Counted from the first letter of the stretch, positions 9,753-21,107 are shown. The stretch: 64,000 nucleotides of DNA from Thiopseudomonas alkaliphila (GCF_001267175.1 NZ_CP012358.1:1404501-1468500), one strand, 5' to 3'. The notes: generated by a model not told the origin, from the letters alone. Program-made: numbers and translations.

Positions 9753-12083
9753 TCAATTAAAAATGTCGTGCAGCCAACTATTGGTTGCTGGATTATCAAT
9801 ATTTTCTGTATTCCAGCACGGCACTGGCGCTGGATCGCTACCTAAAATATAAGGCATTTTCACCGCATTTGGACAACCCTGCTCTGTTCCCTCACCGGTT
9901 TTAGAGTTTACCCAAGCATAGGTAATATTGCTGGGTGCCACAGGGTTTAACGACACCAGGTTTGCTTTAGCCATAAAACTACTCCACAGTTGTAAGGCAC
10001 CGCTAGCCCCGGTGAACGCCGTTTTGCCATTATCGTCTTGCCCCATCCACACCACCGCTAACAGATTCTGACTAAAACCGGCAAACCAACTATCACGTAA
10101 ATCATTACTGGTTCCTGTTTTTCCAGCTAAATTAATGGCATTACTTACCTGCTGATAGGCACTGCGTCCAGTACCTTCGCGCATCGCTTTTTGCATTGCC
10201 TGTTGGGTTAAAAATACCGCACCCGGATCAAAACGTTGCTCAGTGGTAAATTGGTAACGATTCAGTGGCTGATTATCCGCCGTTAACACATCACGAATCG
10301 CTCGCAGAGGCGTATTAAACCCACCATTGGCTAAGGTTTGGTACATACTGGTGACTTGAAAAGGAGTCAAGTCTCCTGCCCCCAACATCATCGAAGGATA
10401 TGCTGGCCACTGATGAGCAGCGCCCAGTTTACGTACTGTATCCAGCACCTCGCCAATGCCCACTGCCATGCCTAATCGAGCAGTGGAAAGGTTGTAAGAT
10501 TTAGCCAACGCCTGATATAAAAACACCTCACCATGTTCACGGCGGTCATAGTTTTTGGGACTCCAACGTGAGCCATCTTTACCTTGCACCACCAAGTTGG
10601 TGTCTTGCAGTAACGTGGTCAAAGTAAACTGCTCTGATCGTTGCAATGCGGTTAAATAAATCGCGGGCTTAACCAGTGAGCCAATCGGCCGCGAAGCATC
10701 TAGCGCGCGGTTATAACCGGAATAGCGCGGCGCTTTACTACCCAACAATGCTTGTACTTCACCGGTTTCAGGGTTAGTTACCAGCATTGCTGCTTCTAAC
10801 TTATCCAGCCCGGAGCGCCCGGCTAAACGTTTATAGGTATCACTAATTGCTTGCTCGGCTTTACGCTGCAAAATCGGGTCAAAACTGGTAAAGACCCGCA
10901 GGCCTTCGTTAGTTAGGTCCTCATCTCGGTAATCTTCCCGCAGCTGGCGTTTCACTAAATCCATAAAGCCTGGATAGGTCGTATCCGCTAAGCTTCCGCG
11001 CTGCGTTACGCCTAAGCCTTTGGCCTTAGCCGTGGCTGCTTCTTCTGCGGTTAAGGTACCTTGCTGCGCCAGCAAATCTAATACTAGGTTACGTCGAGTC
11101 GTAGCAGCTTCTGGATTACGCCGCGGATTCAGCCCCGATGGACCCTGCACCATGCCTACCAATAAAGCCACCTGCTGTACCTCTAGCTCAGCAAAGGGCT
11201 GACCAAAATAATACTGACTAGCCAATCCAAATCCATGGATCGCTCGCGAACCATCTTGCCCGAGAAATACTTCGTTCAAATAAGCTTCTAAAATTTCTTC
11301 TTTGCCGTAATGCAGCTCAAGTAAAATCGACATTAAGGCTTCATTGGCTTTACGCGACAAGGTTCTTTCATTGGTTAAAAAGAAGTTTTTCACCAACTGC
11401 TGAGTCAAGGTACTCCCGCCTTGGCGCATTTTTTTGCCTTGCGCATTAACCCATACTGCACGGGCAATACCCCGCGGTGAAACGCCGTGATGACTAAAGA
11501 AGTTACGGTCTTCTACCGCCAATAAAGACTCAACTAAGTACGCCGGAGCATCTTTTAGCTGAATTAGAATTCGATCTTCTTGATGGGCCGGGTAAATGCC
11601 ACCAATGGTCAACGGCTCTAAGCGCAAAATCGGTAACGCTTGCCCTGCCGCTTGGATTTCGGCCACTTGTTGCTGACTAAAGCGCACCCGAACCTGTTGT
11701 GCCGGTTCTGTGCCATCATAAAACTTAAAGCCACGGCTATAGAGCTCAACACTATTACCATTAACCTGCATATCACCAGGACGCTTAACCGCTTGCCCTT
11801 TACGATAACCAAGCGCCGTCAATTCGATTAAAAAGTCTTCTTGCTTTAGCGGCAGACCTGCATAAAGTTCTAAGGGGCGCGCGTACACCTTGGCTGGAAC
11901 AGTCCAACGCTTACCAGAAAATTTGCTCTGAACTATCGCATCCAAGTACACCATATAGCCAATTAAAATGACGCCAGCGGCTAAGGCTAGCTTCCAACTC
12001 ACTCCCCAAATCTTGCGCAAAAAAGATTTCTGTGGCTGCGATTTTCGGTGTTTACCACGGGAGGTGGTTTTTCTTTGCGTCAT
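9753..12083 (-). CDS. mrcB: Penicillin-binding protein 1B (transglycosylase/transpeptidase)
   Basis: Bifunctional class A PBP that polymerises and cross-links peptidoglycan at the inner membrane. About 776 residues: a basic N-terminus, a membrane helix near residues 25-47, a UB2H-like domain, the GT51 domain with EDRNFFSHHG and the GGSTLTQQLVKN motif, and the transpeptidase domain with SxxK as SLVK in RPIGSLVKP, SxN as SYN in AKSYNLST, and KTG in AGKTGTSNDLRDSW. I prefer the ATG at 12083, which follows GAGAAG, over a TTG four codons upstream. It is the first gene of a probable three-gene unit with the lipoprotein and yqcC. Confidence 0.96.
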   Translation of the reverse strand: MTQRKTTSRGKHRKSQPQKSFLRKIWGVSWKLALAAGVILIGYMVYLDAIVQSKFSGKRWTVPAKVYARPLELYAGLPLKQEDFLIELTALGYRKGQAVKRPGDMQVNGNSVELYSRGFKFYDGTEPAQQVRVRFSQQQVAEIQAAGQALPILRLEPLTIGGIYPAHQEDRILIQLKDAPAYLVESLLAVEDRNFFSHHGVSPRGIARAVWVNAQGKKMRQGGSTLTQQLVKNFFLTNERTLSRKANEALMSILLELHYGKEEILEAYLNEVFLGQDGSRAIHGFGLASQYYFGQPFAELEVQQVALLVGMVQGPSGLNPRRNPEAATTRRNLVLDLLAQQGTLTAEEAATAKAKGLGVTQRGSLADTTYPGFMDLVKRQLREDYRDEDLTNEGLRVFTSFDPILQRKAEQAISDTYKRLAGRSGLDKLEAAMLVTNPETGEVQALLGSKAPRYSGYNRALDASRPIGSLVKPAIYLTALQRSEQFTLTTLLQDTNLVVQGKDGSRWSPKNYDRREHGEVFLYQALAKSYNLSTARLGMAVGIGEVLDTVRKLGAAHQWPAYPSMMLGAGDLTPFQVTSMYQTLANGGFNTPLRAIRDVLTADNQPLNRYQFTTEQRFDPGAVFLTQQAMQKAMREGTGRSAYQQVSNAINLAGKTGTSNDLRDSWFAGFSQNLLAVVWMGQDDNGKTAFTGASGALQLWSSFMAKANLVSLNPVAPSNITYAWVNSKTGEGTEQGCPNAVKMPYILGSDPAPVPCWNTENIDNPATNSWLHDIFN

Positions 12084-12197
12084 AACTTCTCTCAACTACT
12101 CGCTTTAGGCCGAGGTAAAATAGCACAGCAATCAGTTTGCAAGGCGCTCAATTGCAGCCATAATGCTATTAATTTTCAGTGACTCCAAGGATTTTCC

Positions 12198-13760
12198 GTG
12201 ACTCAAGCTCTTATCAATGCATTGCAGAATCCCGATCTATATCCGCACCCAGTAGATGAATTTCAAGTAATTGAAACCCATATCTCCTGGGTGATTTTGA
12301 CCGGCTCCTATGCATATAAAGTCAAAAAGGCGGTCGATTTCGGGTTCTTAGATTTTACTCAAGTTGCCGCCCGTAAACACTTCTGTGAAGAGGAGCTGCG
12401 CCTTAACCAACGCCTTATCGAAGACCTCTATCTAGAAGTCTTGCCAATTACCGGTAGCCTTGAAGCCCCGGTCATTAATGGCGAAGGACCAGCGATTGAG
12501 TACATGCTAAAAATGCGCCAGTTCCCACAAACCCAGTTATTGGGTGATATGCAAAAACGTGGCGAACTCACCGAAGCCCATATGGATGCCTTAGCTAAAC
12601 AAATCGCTGACTTTCACCTCAGTGCGCCTCAAGTACCAGCTTCACACGCACTGGGTGATCCCCATGCGATTATGGCACCGATCCGCCAAAATTTTGAGCA
12701 GATCCGCCCGCTGCTAAGCGACAAAAAAGACTTACAGCAATTAGATGCCTTAGAAGCTTGGGCCGAAACCTCCTTCGAGCGTTTACTTCCCCTGTTAGAG
12801 CAGCGCCGTCACAATGGTTCAATCCGTGAGTGCCACGGCGACATCCATTTAGGTAACGTTACCCTATTTGAAGGCAAGGTCGCGCTGTTTGACTGCATTG
12901 AATTTAACGAGCCATTTCGCTTAATTGACGTTGCCTCAGATGCCGCCTTTTTAGCCATGGACCTTGAAGACCGTGGTTTAAAAGCCTTATCACGACGTTT
13001 TATTAACGCTTGGATTGAGCATACCGCTGATCACCAAGCGATGCCTTTGATTAACTTCTACAAAGCCTATCGCGCCATGGTACGCGGTAAGGTTAATTTA
13101 TTTCGCTTAGCTCAAGAGCAAGACGCGGTACAACGGGCAGCGATTATTCAGCTGTATCGTAACTACGCAGCGCTCGCAGAAAGCTACAGCGCAATTCCCT
13201 CACGCTTACTGGCCATTACTCATGGTATTTCTGCCGTTGGCAAAAGCCATGTCGCCATGCGCTTAGTGGAAGCCTTAGGTGCCCTACGCTTTCGCTCAGA
13301 CATTGAGCGTAAACGATTATTTGGTGAGCAACCTTCTGATCAACAAGAGGTGATGGGTGGCGGTATCTATAATCCTAATGCCAGTGCTGAAACCTATGCG
13401 CGCTTACACGAGTTAGCCACCCAAGCGTTACAAGCTGGCTATCCGGCGGTCATTGATGCAACCTATTTAAAACATGAGCAGCGTCAAGCGGCGGCACTGA
13501 TTGCTGAAGAGTTAGGCGTGCCCTTTATTATTCTGGACTGCCAAGCACCGGATACCGTCATTGCCAAGTGGCTCGAGCAACGGCAAAACGAAGGCTTGGA
13601 TCCTTCCGATGCCACTGCAGAAGTTATTCAACAACAGCAGCAAAACCGTGAACCACTCACCGCTGAAGAGCTCAACTCACGTTATCCAGTTGAAACCAAT
13701 GAGCCAGCCTCTTTGGATAACTTAATTAAGCATATTCGCGCGCAGTTTCCAGGATTTTAA
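12198..13760 (+). CDS. Two-domain phosphotransferase/AAA kinase protein
   Basis: A 520-residue fusion of an aminoglycoside-phosphotransferase-like kinase domain (COG2187-type, about residues 1-330) and a P-loop kinase domain (COG0645-type, 340-510). The first has ECHGDIHLGNVTL (Brenner motif with catalytic Asp) and FDCIEFNE (metal-binding Asp). The second begins with ITHGISAVGKSHVAMRL, a Walker A-like GxxxxGKS, followed by RSDIERKRLFG. The fusion is widespread in proteobacteria with unknown substrate. The start is GTG after an AAGGA motif. It is transcribed divergently from mrcB. Confidence 0.85.
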   Translation: MTQALINALQNPDLYPHPVDEFQVIETHISWVILTGSYAYKVKKAVDFGFLDFTQVAARKHFCEEELRLNQRLIEDLYLEVLPITGSLEAPVINGEGPAIEYMLKMRQFPQTQLLGDMQKRGELTEAHMDALAKQIADFHLSAPQVPASHALGDPHAIMAPIRQNFEQIRPLLSDKKDLQQLDALEAWAETSFERLLPLLEQRRHNGSIRECHGDIHLGNVTLFEGKVALFDCIEFNEPFRLIDVASDAAFLAMDLEDRGLKALSRRFINAWIEHTADHQAMPLINFYKAYRAMVRGKVNLFRLAQEQDAVQRAAIIQLYRNYAALAESYSAIPSRLLAITHGISAVGKSHVAMRLVEALGALRFRSDIERKRLFGEQPSDQQEVMGGGIYNPNASAETYARLHELATQALQAGYPAVIDATYLKHEQRQAAALIAEELGVPFIILDCQAPDTVIAKWLEQRQNEGLDPSDATAEVIQQQQQNREPLTAEELNSRYPVETNEPASLDNLIKHIRAQFPGF

Positions 13761-13771
13761 GCCTACTATTT

Positions 13772-13811
13772 AGTTTACTTCGCGCCAGCTTGCTGTTGCG
13801 CGAAGTAAACT
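13772..13811. terminator. Bidirectional hairpin terminator
   Basis: A 14-bp perfect stem (13772-13785 with 13798-13811) with a 12-base loop lies between two convergent genes, the kinase fusion and nudF. Confidence 0.7.
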
Positions 13812-13824
13812 TATCAGTTAAACC

Positions 13825-14445
13825 TTAACTCAGCCATAAACTCCGCACTTTTTCTCGATTCAGTGCCAACCACTGTAAAGTAATAATACTGGCCGCGTTA
13901 TCAATCCGCCCATCATTGACCGCAGCTAACGCTGCATCTAACGCCCACACATGGACGCGAATATCCTCACCTTCTTCCGCTAAGCCAAAGACGCCACCTG
14001 CCCCTTCGCTATCACAGCGCCCAACAAACAACTGTACCCGCTCATCAGAACCACCGGGCGATGGGTAATAACTGGTAACTGGCCATAATTCATGCAGAGT
14101 GAGTCCCGCTTCTTCTACCGCTTCACGTCGAGCAACCTGTTGCGCTGTTTCATCGGTATCAATAATTCCCGCCACCACCTCGAGCAACCAGGGATGACGG
14201 CTTTTATCTAACGCACCGATACGAAACTGCTCGACCAAAATCACCGTATCACGCTGCGGATCATAGGGCAGTACACAGACCGCATCCGGACGAACAAATA
14301 ACTCACGGGTGATTTCAGGGCCCATTTCTCCAGAAAACTGGCGGTGCTGAAGCTTGAGGCGATCGAGCTGATAAAACCCTTTGAAACATACTTCTCGCTG
14401 ATTGACCGTTACATCTTGGCTAACGGCTGTTGGCTCATCTTTCAT
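13825..14445 (-). CDS. nudF: ADP-ribose pyrophosphatase, Nudix family
   Basis: Hydrolyses ADP-ribose to AMP and ribose 5-phosphate; cytoplasmic. A 206-residue Nudix hydrolase. The Nudix box runs as GIIDTDETAQQVARREAVEE followed by AGLTL, matching GX5EX7REUXEEXGU with an Asp at the first acidic position. The LVEQFRIGAL and SYYPSPGGSDERV segments are typical of the NudF group. The start at 14445 (ATG, with AGGGAG upstream) gives the usual family N-terminus; a GTG nine codons upstream is possible. Confidence 0.92.
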   Translation of the reverse strand: MKDEPTAVSQDVTVNQREVCFKGFYQLDRLKLQHRQFSGEMGPEITRELFVRPDAVCVLPYDPQRDTVILVEQFRIGALDKSRHPWLLEVVAGIIDTDETAQQVARREAVEEAGLTLHELWPVTSYYPSPGGSDERVQLFVGRCDSEGAGGVFGLAEEGEDIRVHVWALDAALAAVNDGRIDNAASIITLQWLALNREKVRSLWLS

Positions 14446-14568
14446 TGTGCTATTTAGCTCCCTGAGGTTCACTTACCGGTGACTTGACGTAAAATGCCAT
14501 GATGCCTGCAATGGCCCTTACTTTTCTAGCCTCATCTGTATTGGTTTTATCGAAGGAGTTTAACTGCC

Positions 14569-15300
14569 ATGCTACGTGCTGGTTTTTTAGTGTTTATCAG
14601 TTTATTGCTCAGTGCTTGCCAAACCTTTAATTCCGCTAGCGGTAAAGTAGTCAAACCTGAGCGGATTCAATGGGAGCAGACCAATCATCAATGCCGTGGA
14701 GAGCAATGCAGCTTGGTCAATATGGATACCTTGGTTTTCCCCAAGCAACCACACTTGAATCAATTAATTACCCGCAATCTGCTAAAAATGGCCAATGATG
14801 AAGGAGCCAACTTAGCCAATCGTACCCTCGAGCAATACAGTCAGCGCTTTTTAGCTACGGCTGAGCCGGGCTGGCAGGCTTGGTTACAAGCGAGAGTACT
14901 AGATCAGCATAATTCGATCGCCAGTATCGAGTTTTCTAGCTATATCTATACCGGTGGCGCCCATGGTATGCCAGGCCGAGCCACCTTAATTTATGACTGG
15001 AATAAACAGCAAGTGATTACCTTGCAAGATATGCTGCGCCCAGGACAAGAAGCCGCTTTTTGGGAGTTAGCTGAGCGAGCGCATTTACGCTGGCTAGACT
15101 CAAAAAATCTGCAGCAAGAGGATCCTAATTTTCTACAGCAGTGGCCGTTTCAGAAAACCGATAATATTGCGCTGACCAAATATAAGGTACAGCTGATTTA
15201 CCCAGTCTATGCACTTGCGCCTTATTCCAGCGGACATCCGGTACTGGATATTCCAAAAACAGCGTTGCTCAAGATTTTTAAACCCGAATATCTACGCTAA
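14569..15300 (+). CDS. DUF3298-domain lipoprotein
   Basis: A 243-residue predicted lipoprotein. MLRAGFLVFISLLLSAC is a lipoprotein signal with lipobox LSAC. The rest matches the DUF4163/DUF3298 architecture: paired segments for a beta-rich domain, SSYIYTGGAHGMPGRATLIYD in the middle, and a C-terminal IYPVYALAPYSSGHPVLDIP block. Homologues include the extracytoplasmic part of RsiV, which binds lysozyme, but a lipoprotein form has no assigned role. GAAGGAG precedes the ATG. It is divergent from nudF. Confidence 0.82.
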   Translation: MLRAGFLVFISLLLSACQTFNSASGKVVKPERIQWEQTNHQCRGEQCSLVNMDTLVFPKQPHLNQLITRNLLKMANDEGANLANRTLEQYSQRFLATAEPGWQAWLQARVLDQHNSIASIEFSSYIYTGGAHGMPGRATLIYDWNKQQVITLQDMLRPGQEAAFWELAERAHLRWLDSKNLQQEDPNFLQQWPFQKTDNIALTKYKVQLIYPVYALAPYSSGHPVLDIPKTALLKIFKPEYLR

Positions 15301-15316
15301 TTTTCTCAACTCAAAC

Positions 15317-15343
15317 AACAAAGGAGCCATCAGGCTCCTTTGT
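15317..15343. terminator. Bidirectional hairpin terminator
   Basis: An 11-bp stem with a 4-base loop (ATCA at 15329-15332), A-rich on one side and T-rich on the other, between the convergent DUF3298 gene and typA. Confidence 0.82.
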
Positions 15344-15360
15344 TAATGACGCAGCTTAAC

Positions 15361-17178
15361 TTAAGCTTTTGAACGCTCGTGACGCTTACGATCGTTTTCC
15401 GTTAAGTGTTTCTTACGTAAACGAATCGACACCGGCGTAACTTCCACCAGCTCATCGTCATCAATGAACTCTAGCGCTTGCTCAAGGGTAAAGCGAATCG
15501 GTGGTACTAACGCGATGGTTTCATCTTTACCAGAGGCGCGCATGTTATCCAGTTTTTTACCCTTAGTTGGGTTAATCACTAGATCGCTATCGCGGCTATG
15601 GATACCGGCCAACTGGCCTTCATAGATTTCATCACCTGGCGATAAGAATAGCTTACCGCGGCTTTGCAAGGTTTCCAGCGAATAGCTCAACGCTTTACCG
15701 GTTGCCATAGACACCAGCACACCGTTTTGACGCGCAGTCACTTCAGAGGAACGAATCGCGCCGTAGTGGCTGAAGGTACTGGTTAAAATACCGGTACCTG
15801 AAGTAAGGGTCATAAACTGGTTACGGAAACCAATTAAACCACGTGCAGGAATAACGTAATCTAAACGTACACGGCCTTTACCGTCTGGCACCATGTCTTT
15901 CAGATCACCTTTACGCAGTCCCATTTGCTCCATAATGGTGCCCTGGTGCTGCTCTTCGATATCAATGATCACGTTTTCGTAAGGCTCTTGCTTTTCGCCA
16001 TCTACTTCTTTGATCACCACTTCAGGGCGAGAAATAGCCAACTCAAAGCCTTCACGGCGCATGGTTTCAATTAAGACCGATAAGTGCAGCTCACCACGGC
16101 CTGACACTTTAAATTTATCAGGATCTGAACCTTGTTCTACACGTAACGCTACGTTATGCAGCAACTCTTTTTCTAGACGCTCTTTAATGTTGCGGCTAGT
16201 AACAAACTTACCTTCTTTACCGGCAAATGGAGAGTCGTTGACCTGGAACGTCATGCTCACCGTTGGCTCATCTACGGTCAGTGCTGGCAATGCTTCAACG
16301 TGTTGCTGATCACACAGGGTGTCAGAAATAAACAGTGGCTCAAAACCGCTGATACACACGATATCACCAGCGTGTGCTTCTTCTACTTCAACCCGCTGTA
16401 AACCATGGTGACCCATGATTTTTAAAATACGACCATTACGACGCTTACCATTGGCATCAATCGAGGTCACTGGGCTATTAGCGTGAATGCTACCGCGGTT
16501 AATACGGCCTACACCGATAACACCTAAGAAGTTGCTGTAGTCCAAGGCAGAGATTTGCATCTGAAATGGGCCATCAACGTCAACCTTGGGCGGCTCTACG
16601 TACTTAACAATGGCTTCAAATAACGGATCTAAGTTATCGGCCATTTCTTCTGGATCAAGTCCTGCAATACCATTTAACGCACTGGCGTACACAATGGGGA
16701 AATCCAACTGCTCGTCGGTCGCACCTAGGTTATCAAACAGGTCAAAAATTTGATCAACTACCCAGTCTGGACGCGCGCCCGGACGGTCGATTTTGTTAAC
16801 AACTACGATTGGGTTCAAGCCAGCTTGGAAGGCTTTTTGCGTCACAAAACGGGTTTGTGGCATTGGGCCATCAATAGAGTCAACCACCAGTAGCACACAG
16901 TCAACCATGCTCATTACCCGCTCAACTTCACCACCGAAGTCAGCGTGGCCTGGGGTATCGACGATATTAATCCGGTAATCATTCCAGTTAATCGCAGTGT
17001 TTTTCGCCAAAATGGTAATGCCACGCTCTTTTTCTTGATCGTTAGAGTCCATGACTCGGTCAGAGTCTAGTTCTTTACGATCCAAGGTGCCGGAGGCACG
17101 TAATAGGGCATCAACCAAGGTCGTTTTACCATGGTCAACGTGGGCAATAATGGCAATGTTGCGTAATTTATCAATCAC
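15361..17178 (-). CDS. typA: Ribosome-associated translational GTPase TypA/BipA
   Basis: An EF-G-like GTPase that binds the ribosome and affects 50S assembly and stress responses, notably at low temperature. The 605-residue length is normal. G motifs are present: [10 protein letters not shown] (G1) at residue 11, RGITI (G2), DTPGHADF (G3), [10 protein letters not shown] (G4) and SALNG (G5). The EF-G domain V-like part and the TypA-specific C-terminus ([25 protein letters not shown]) follow. The start codon is GTG. Confidence 0.97.
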   Translation of the reverse strand: MIDKLRNIAIIAHVDHGKTTLVDALLRASGTLDRKELDSDRVMDSNDQEKERGITILAKNTAINWNDYRINIVDTPGHADFGGEVERVMSMVDCVLLVVDSIDGPMPQTRFVTQKAFQAGLNPIVVVNKIDRPGARPDWVVDQIFDLFDNLGATDEQLDFPIVYASALNGIAGLDPEEMADNLDPLFEAIVKYVEPPKVDVDGPFQMQISALDYSNFLGVIGVGRINRGSIHANSPVTSIDANGKRRNGRILKIMGHHGLQRVEVEEAHAGDIVCISGFEPLFISDTLCDQQHVEALPALTVDEPTVSMTFQVNDSPFAGKEGKFVTSRNIKERLEKELLHNVALRVEQGSDPDKFKVSGRGELHLSVLIETMRREGFELAISRPEVVIKEVDGEKQEPYENVIIDIEEQHQGTIMEQMGLRKGDLKDMVPDGKGRVRLDYVIPARGLIGFRNQFMTLTSGTGILTSTFSHYGAIRSSEVTARQNGVLVSMATGKALSYSLETLQSRGKLFLSPGDEIYEGQLAGIHSRDSDLVINPTKGKKLDNMRASGKDETIALVPPIRFTLEQALEFIDDDELVEVTPVSIRLRKKHLTENDRKRHERSKA

Positions 17179-17314
17179 AAGTTTTATCTCTAATAGAAAA
17201 GCAAAAAATTGGTTAACACTCGTTAAACACTCAGGCAGCAGTCAGGCGGTCGTAACTGATACATCAGTATCAGACTACATCCAGCACACAGCCATACTAA
17301 GAAATACATGGAGC

Positions 17315-18781
17315 TTACTGCTGACCAGGGAGCGGACGATAAACCCGCACGTTGTCATAACCTTCATGCAATAAGTGATGAGTATGTAGCCGGCTCATCA
17401 CACCCTTTTCGCAATACAGTAAGTATTGACGATTGGAATCTAATTCTTTGAAGCGATTATTCACTGCATAAAATGGCAGCTCAATCACTTCGATACCACT
17501 CACCGTTAAAGGCTTATCTTCTACCTCATCGGGATGGCGAATATCGACTACTACCTGTCCGGCTAAAGCCTGAGCCACTTCTTCTACCTGAACATCTTCA
17601 CCTAGCTGCTCTAGCACTTGATCGATAGTAATTCGAGTCGCGCGTTCTACCGCACGCTCAAGAATCGCCATATCAAAAAACGACTCTTGTTTTTCTACCC
17701 GCGGCAACTTAGCGCGGGTGGTTGGGTTAACCGAAATCACCCCGCAGTATTCCGGCATATTTTTCGCAAAATCTTCGGTACCAATCTCACGGGCGGTATT
17801 GATAATATCTTGTTTATGGCTAGCAATCAGTGGACGTAGCACTAACTTATCAGTGGCGCGATCAATCACAGCCAAGTTTTTTAAGGTTTGGCTTGAGACC
17901 TGTGAGACCGCCTCGCCGGTGACCAATACTTCTAAGTCTAACGAGTCGGCCACCTGACTGGCCGCACGCAGCATCATACGCTTTAGAATGACGCCCATCT
18001 GGCTGTCATCGACTTTATCTAGAATCTCTGCCACAACCTCTTCAAAGGGCACACTGACAAACAACACACGGTGTGAGCGGCCAAATTTTTGCCATAAATA
18101 ATGACTGACTTCCATCACCCCTAACTCATGGGCACGGCCACCTAAGTTAAAGAAGCAAAAATGACTCAGCATACCTCGACGCATCATCCGATAAGCTGCC
18201 ACGGTTGAGTCAAATCCGCCAGACATCAGGACTAAGTTTTGCTCTAGGGCACCTAATGGATAGCCGCCAATTCCTTGCTGACGTGGGTGCTCCACCAGTA
18301 AGCGGTCAAAGCGCACTTCAATGCGCACCTCAACTTCAGGTTTACCTAAGATAATACCAGCGGCCTGACATTGTTGACGTAATTGGCTACCCACATATTT
18401 TTCAACATCCATCGAGGTAAACTCATGTTTACCCACACGCTTACAACGCACAGCAAAGTATTTGCCTGGCAGAATATTGGCGTAATAGTCGTAGCAGTGC
18501 GCCACAATGCTGTCTAAATCACCTAGCGGATAGTCTTCAACACGATAAAAATGCTGAATACCTGGCATATTGCGCAGGCGCTCAAACATTTCTTGGACCG
18601 CATCAAAATCTTCAACTGCAGTGGTCACCTCCACGTTATCCCATTCGCCCTTTAAGCTAATATCTGGCGCCAGATCTTTTAAGATCGTACGGATATTTTT
18701 ACTCAGCTGGCGAATAAATTGACGACGCACGGGGCGACTTTTAATGGTGATTTCCGCAAAGGGCTTAACAATCAGTTTCAT
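17315..18781 (-). CDS. thiI: tRNA 4-thiouridine synthetase ThiI with rhodanese domain
   Basis: Makes 4-thiouridine at tRNA position 8 and, in many enterics, passes sulfur to thiamine thiazole. At 488 residues it has the full three-part layout: THUMP domain (about 60-165), PP-loop ATP pyrophosphatase with [13 protein letters not shown] near residue 185, and a C-terminal rhodanese domain (about 405-488) with the sulfur-carrying Cys in [10 protein letters not shown]. The other catalytic Cys lies in [10 protein letters not shown]. It sits between typA and glnA on the same strand. Confidence 0.96.
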   Translation of the reverse strand: MKLIVKPFAEITIKSRPVRRQFIRQLSKNIRTILKDLAPDISLKGEWDNVEVTTAVEDFDAVQEMFERLRNMPGIQHFYRVEDYPLGDLDSIVAHCYDYYANILPGKYFAVRCKRVGKHEFTSMDVEKYVGSQLRQQCQAAGIILGKPEVEVRIEVRFDRLLVEHPRQQGIGGYPLGALEQNLVLMSGGFDSTVAAYRMMRRGMLSHFCFFNLGGRAHELGVMEVSHYLWQKFGRSHRVLFVSVPFEEVVAEILDKVDDSQMGVILKRMMLRAASQVADSLDLEVLVTGEAVSQVSSQTLKNLAVIDRATDKLVLRPLIASHKQDIINTAREIGTEDFAKNMPEYCGVISVNPTTRAKLPRVEKQESFFDMAILERAVERATRITIDQVLEQLGEDVQVEEVAQALAGQVVVDIRHPDEVEDKPLTVSGIEVIELPFYAVNNRFKELDSNRQYLLYCEKGVMSRLHTHHLLHEGYDNVRVYRPLPGQQ

Positions 18782-18872
18782 GGAGGTCGATGTGTTCTGA
18801 AGCGCTAGAGACTAGCTAAAAATAGGGTGCGAAGTATAACAGCTGTTCTGCTGCTTTACCTAAAGCTCAAAT

Positions 18873-18894
18873 CAGAGAGGCCTAAGCCTCTCTG
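18873..18894 (-). terminator. Hairpin terminator after glnA
   Basis: A 9-bp perfect stem (18873-18881 with 18886-18894) around a 4-base loop, 20 bp beyond the glnA stop. There is no strong T run, so it may be only partly effective. Confidence 0.55.
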
Positions 18895-18913
18895 CTCATC
18901 GGAAGTGAAAACC

Positions 18914-20317
18914 TTAGCAGCTGTAATACAGCTCATACTCCAGTGGGTGAACAAAGGTGCGAACCCGTAACTCTTCAGCTTTTTTCACTTCAATAAAGGC
19001 GTCAATAAATTCATTACTAAATACGCCACCACGTAATAAGAAGTCACGATCCGCATCCAGTGCTTCCAACGCTTCTTTTAAGCTACCGCATACTTGAGGA
19101 ATCTGTTTTGACTCTTCTGGCGGTAAGTCATACAGGTTTTTATCTGCTGCATCGCCTGGGTGAATACGGTTTTGAATACCATCTAAACCGGCCATCAATA
19201 GCGCTGCAAAGGCTAAGTACGGGTTGGCTGCAGGGTCCGGGAAGCGAGCTTCAATACGCCGTGCCTTAGGACTAGTAACGTACGGAATACGAATGGATGC
19301 TGAACGGTTACGGGCTGAGTAAGCCAGCATCACCGGGGCTTCAAACCCTGGCACTAAGCGCTTATAGGAGTTAGTGGATGGGTTAGTTAAAGCATTTAAC
19401 GCCTTACCATGCTTAATGATGCCGCCCACAAAATACAGCGCGTTATCTGATAAACCGGCATAGCCTTCACCAGAGAAGGTGTTTTTACCCTCTAAAGCAA
19501 TCGACATATGCACGTGCATCCCAGAGCCATTATCGCCGTATAAGGGTTTAGGCATAAAGGTGGCGGTACGACCATAGGCATCGGCAACGTTTTTCACTAC
19601 ATATTTAAGCGCCTGCACTTCGTCGGCCTTAGCAACTAGGGTGTTAAATTTCACCCCAATTTCGTTCTGCCCCGCAGTGGCTACCTCGTGGTGATGGACT
19701 TCTACCAGCTGGCCCATTTCTTCTAGGGCATTACACATGGCCGCACGAATTTCGTGGTCATGATCATTCGGTGGCGTTGGCATATAGCCGCCTTTTAGTC
19801 CCACCCGGTGACCACGGTTACCGCCTTCAATGTCGGCATCACTGTTCCAACAAGCCTGCTTGGAATAAATTTTAAACATAGAGCCTGAAGTGTCTGACTT
19901 AAACTTCACTTCATCAAAAATAAAAAACTCAGGCTCTGGCCCAACAAACACTTGATCGCCAATTCCAGTCGACTTTAAGTATTCTTCGGCGCGGCGGGCA
20001 ATCGCGCGAGGGTCACGGTCATAGCCTTGCATAGTGGACGGCTCAATCACGTCACAGACTAAAATCAGAGTCGGCTCTTGGGTAAAGGGATCCATGACCG
20101 CAGAACTATCATCGGGTAACAAAATCATGTCTGAAGCTTCAATGCCTTTCCAACCGGCTAAGGAAGAGCCATCAAACATTTTTCCCTCTTCAAAGAAATC
20201 CTCGTCGGCATCACGAGCGGGCATCGTTACGTGATGCTGTTGGCCACGAATGTCGGTAAACCGTAAATCGATCCACTTTGCATTGTGTTCCTTTATGAGT
20301 TCGAGGGACTTTGACAT
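18914..20317 (-). CDS. glnA: Glutamine synthetase type I
   Basis: Joins ammonia to glutamate with ATP; forms a dodecamer in the cytoplasm. The 467-residue length fits GSI-beta. The beta-Grasp domain is at 15-100; catalytic motifs include [16 protein letters not shown], the [16 protein letters not shown] block, and [20 protein letters not shown] contains the Tyr that is adenylylated by GlnE, so activity is probably controlled by the adenylylation cascade. Two ATGs are tandem; GGAG spacing favours the second. I looked for a sigma-54 promoter upstream and did not find a convincing one. Confidence 0.97.
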   Translation of the reverse strand: MSKSLELIKEHNAKWIDLRFTDIRGQQHHVTMPARDADEDFFEEGKMFDGSSLAGWKGIEASDMILLPDDSSAVMDPFTQEPTLILVCDVIEPSTMQGYDRDPRAIARRAEEYLKSTGIGDQVFVGPEPEFFIFDEVKFKSDTSGSMFKIYSKQACWNSDADIEGGNRGHRVGLKGGYMPTPPNDHDHEIRAAMCNALEEMGQLVEVHHHEVATAGQNEIGVKFNTLVAKADEVQALKYVVKNVADAYGRTATFMPKPLYGDNGSGMHVHMSIALEGKNTFSGEGYAGLSDNALYFVGGIIKHGKALNALTNPSTNSYKRLVPGFEAPVMLAYSARNRSASIRIPYVTSPKARRIEARFPDPAANPYLAFAALLMAGLDGIQNRIHPGDAADKNLYDLPPEESKQIPQVCGSLKEALEALDADRDFLLRGGVFSNEFIDAFIEVKKAEELRVRTFVHPLEYELYYSC

Positions 20318-20583
20318 CATTTTCTCCAGGAGGGGTGCAAGACAGTTACAAGATTAAACCCACATTATGGCGGATAGTTTAACCCTGCGACTAAAACAAG
20401 GGGGCTATTTTCGCGCGTATCGGCGTTGGTTGCTAGTACCTAAGTGAGCAAACCACAGATTAAATGCAGTTATTGCGTTACAAAAACAATAATTCTTCAA
20501 CCTAAGAATCATGATCTAGACAGACATCACTATACTGAATAGCACTTAACCAGATTCATTCAAGTAAAGAAAAGGAGCTACCT

Positions 20584-21090
20584 ATGCGTTTACTTATGGC
20601 GGGCATCCTACTGTTATCGGGACTGACACAGGCTGCTGAGATTTATCGCTATACCGATAAGCAAGGTCACACAGTGTTTACTGACCAGCCCAATCCCACT
20701 CGTAAAGCACAAAGTGTAGAGCTGAGCACGCCAAATCAAATGCAGTCCTCCATACAATCGTTGGACAACTCTGTTTCCCCAACCCAACTCCTACCGACCC
20801 AGCCCACCTATCAGTTAGGCTTTGTTAACTTGCCAGAAGGCAATGCCTTTCGCGCCAATGATGGCAATATCGTCCTACAATCCAGTCTATCGCCAGATCT
20901 ACTTGATGACCATCAGCTACAGCTATTAGTTAATGGCCAGCCTTTAACTGCTCTAACTCAATCATCTATATTTTACATAAATAACCTAGATCGCGGTGCC
21001 CACTCGCTAACCTTACAGGTGGTGCAGGGTGAGCAAGTAATTGCCTCAAGTCCAGTTATCACTATTTATGTGCTACGCGCCCATCAGTAA
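20584..21090 (+). CDS. Periplasmic DUF4124-domain protein
   Basis: A 168-residue exported protein. MRLLMAGILLLSGLTQAAEI is a Sec signal with cleavage after the QAA stretch. The DUF4124 motif EIYRYTDKQGHTVFTDQPNP follows immediately. A low-complexity linker leads to a C-terminal Ig-like beta domain (about residues 90-165, LLVNGQPLTALTQSSIFYINNLDRGAHSL), a common two-part layout in Pseudomonas with no known function. It is the intact member of a family that has two damaged copies in this window, at 21108 and 8209. Confidence 0.82.
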   Translation: MRLLMAGILLLSGLTQAAEIYRYTDKQGHTVFTDQPNPTRKAQSVELSTPNQMQSSIQSLDNSVSPTQLLPTQPTYQLGFVNLPEGNAFRANDGNIVLQSSLSPDLLDDHQLQLLVNGQPLTALTQSSIFYINNLDRGAHSLTLQVVQGEQVIASSPVITIYVLRAHQ

Positions 21091-21107
21091 CGGGAGAGAT
21101 ATTAATT

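Noticed and set aside
20318..20583. Sigma-54 (NtrC-type) promoter for glnA
   Set aside because: No TGGCAC-N5-TTGC-like pair was visible on the minus strand in the upstream region; only weak partial matches.
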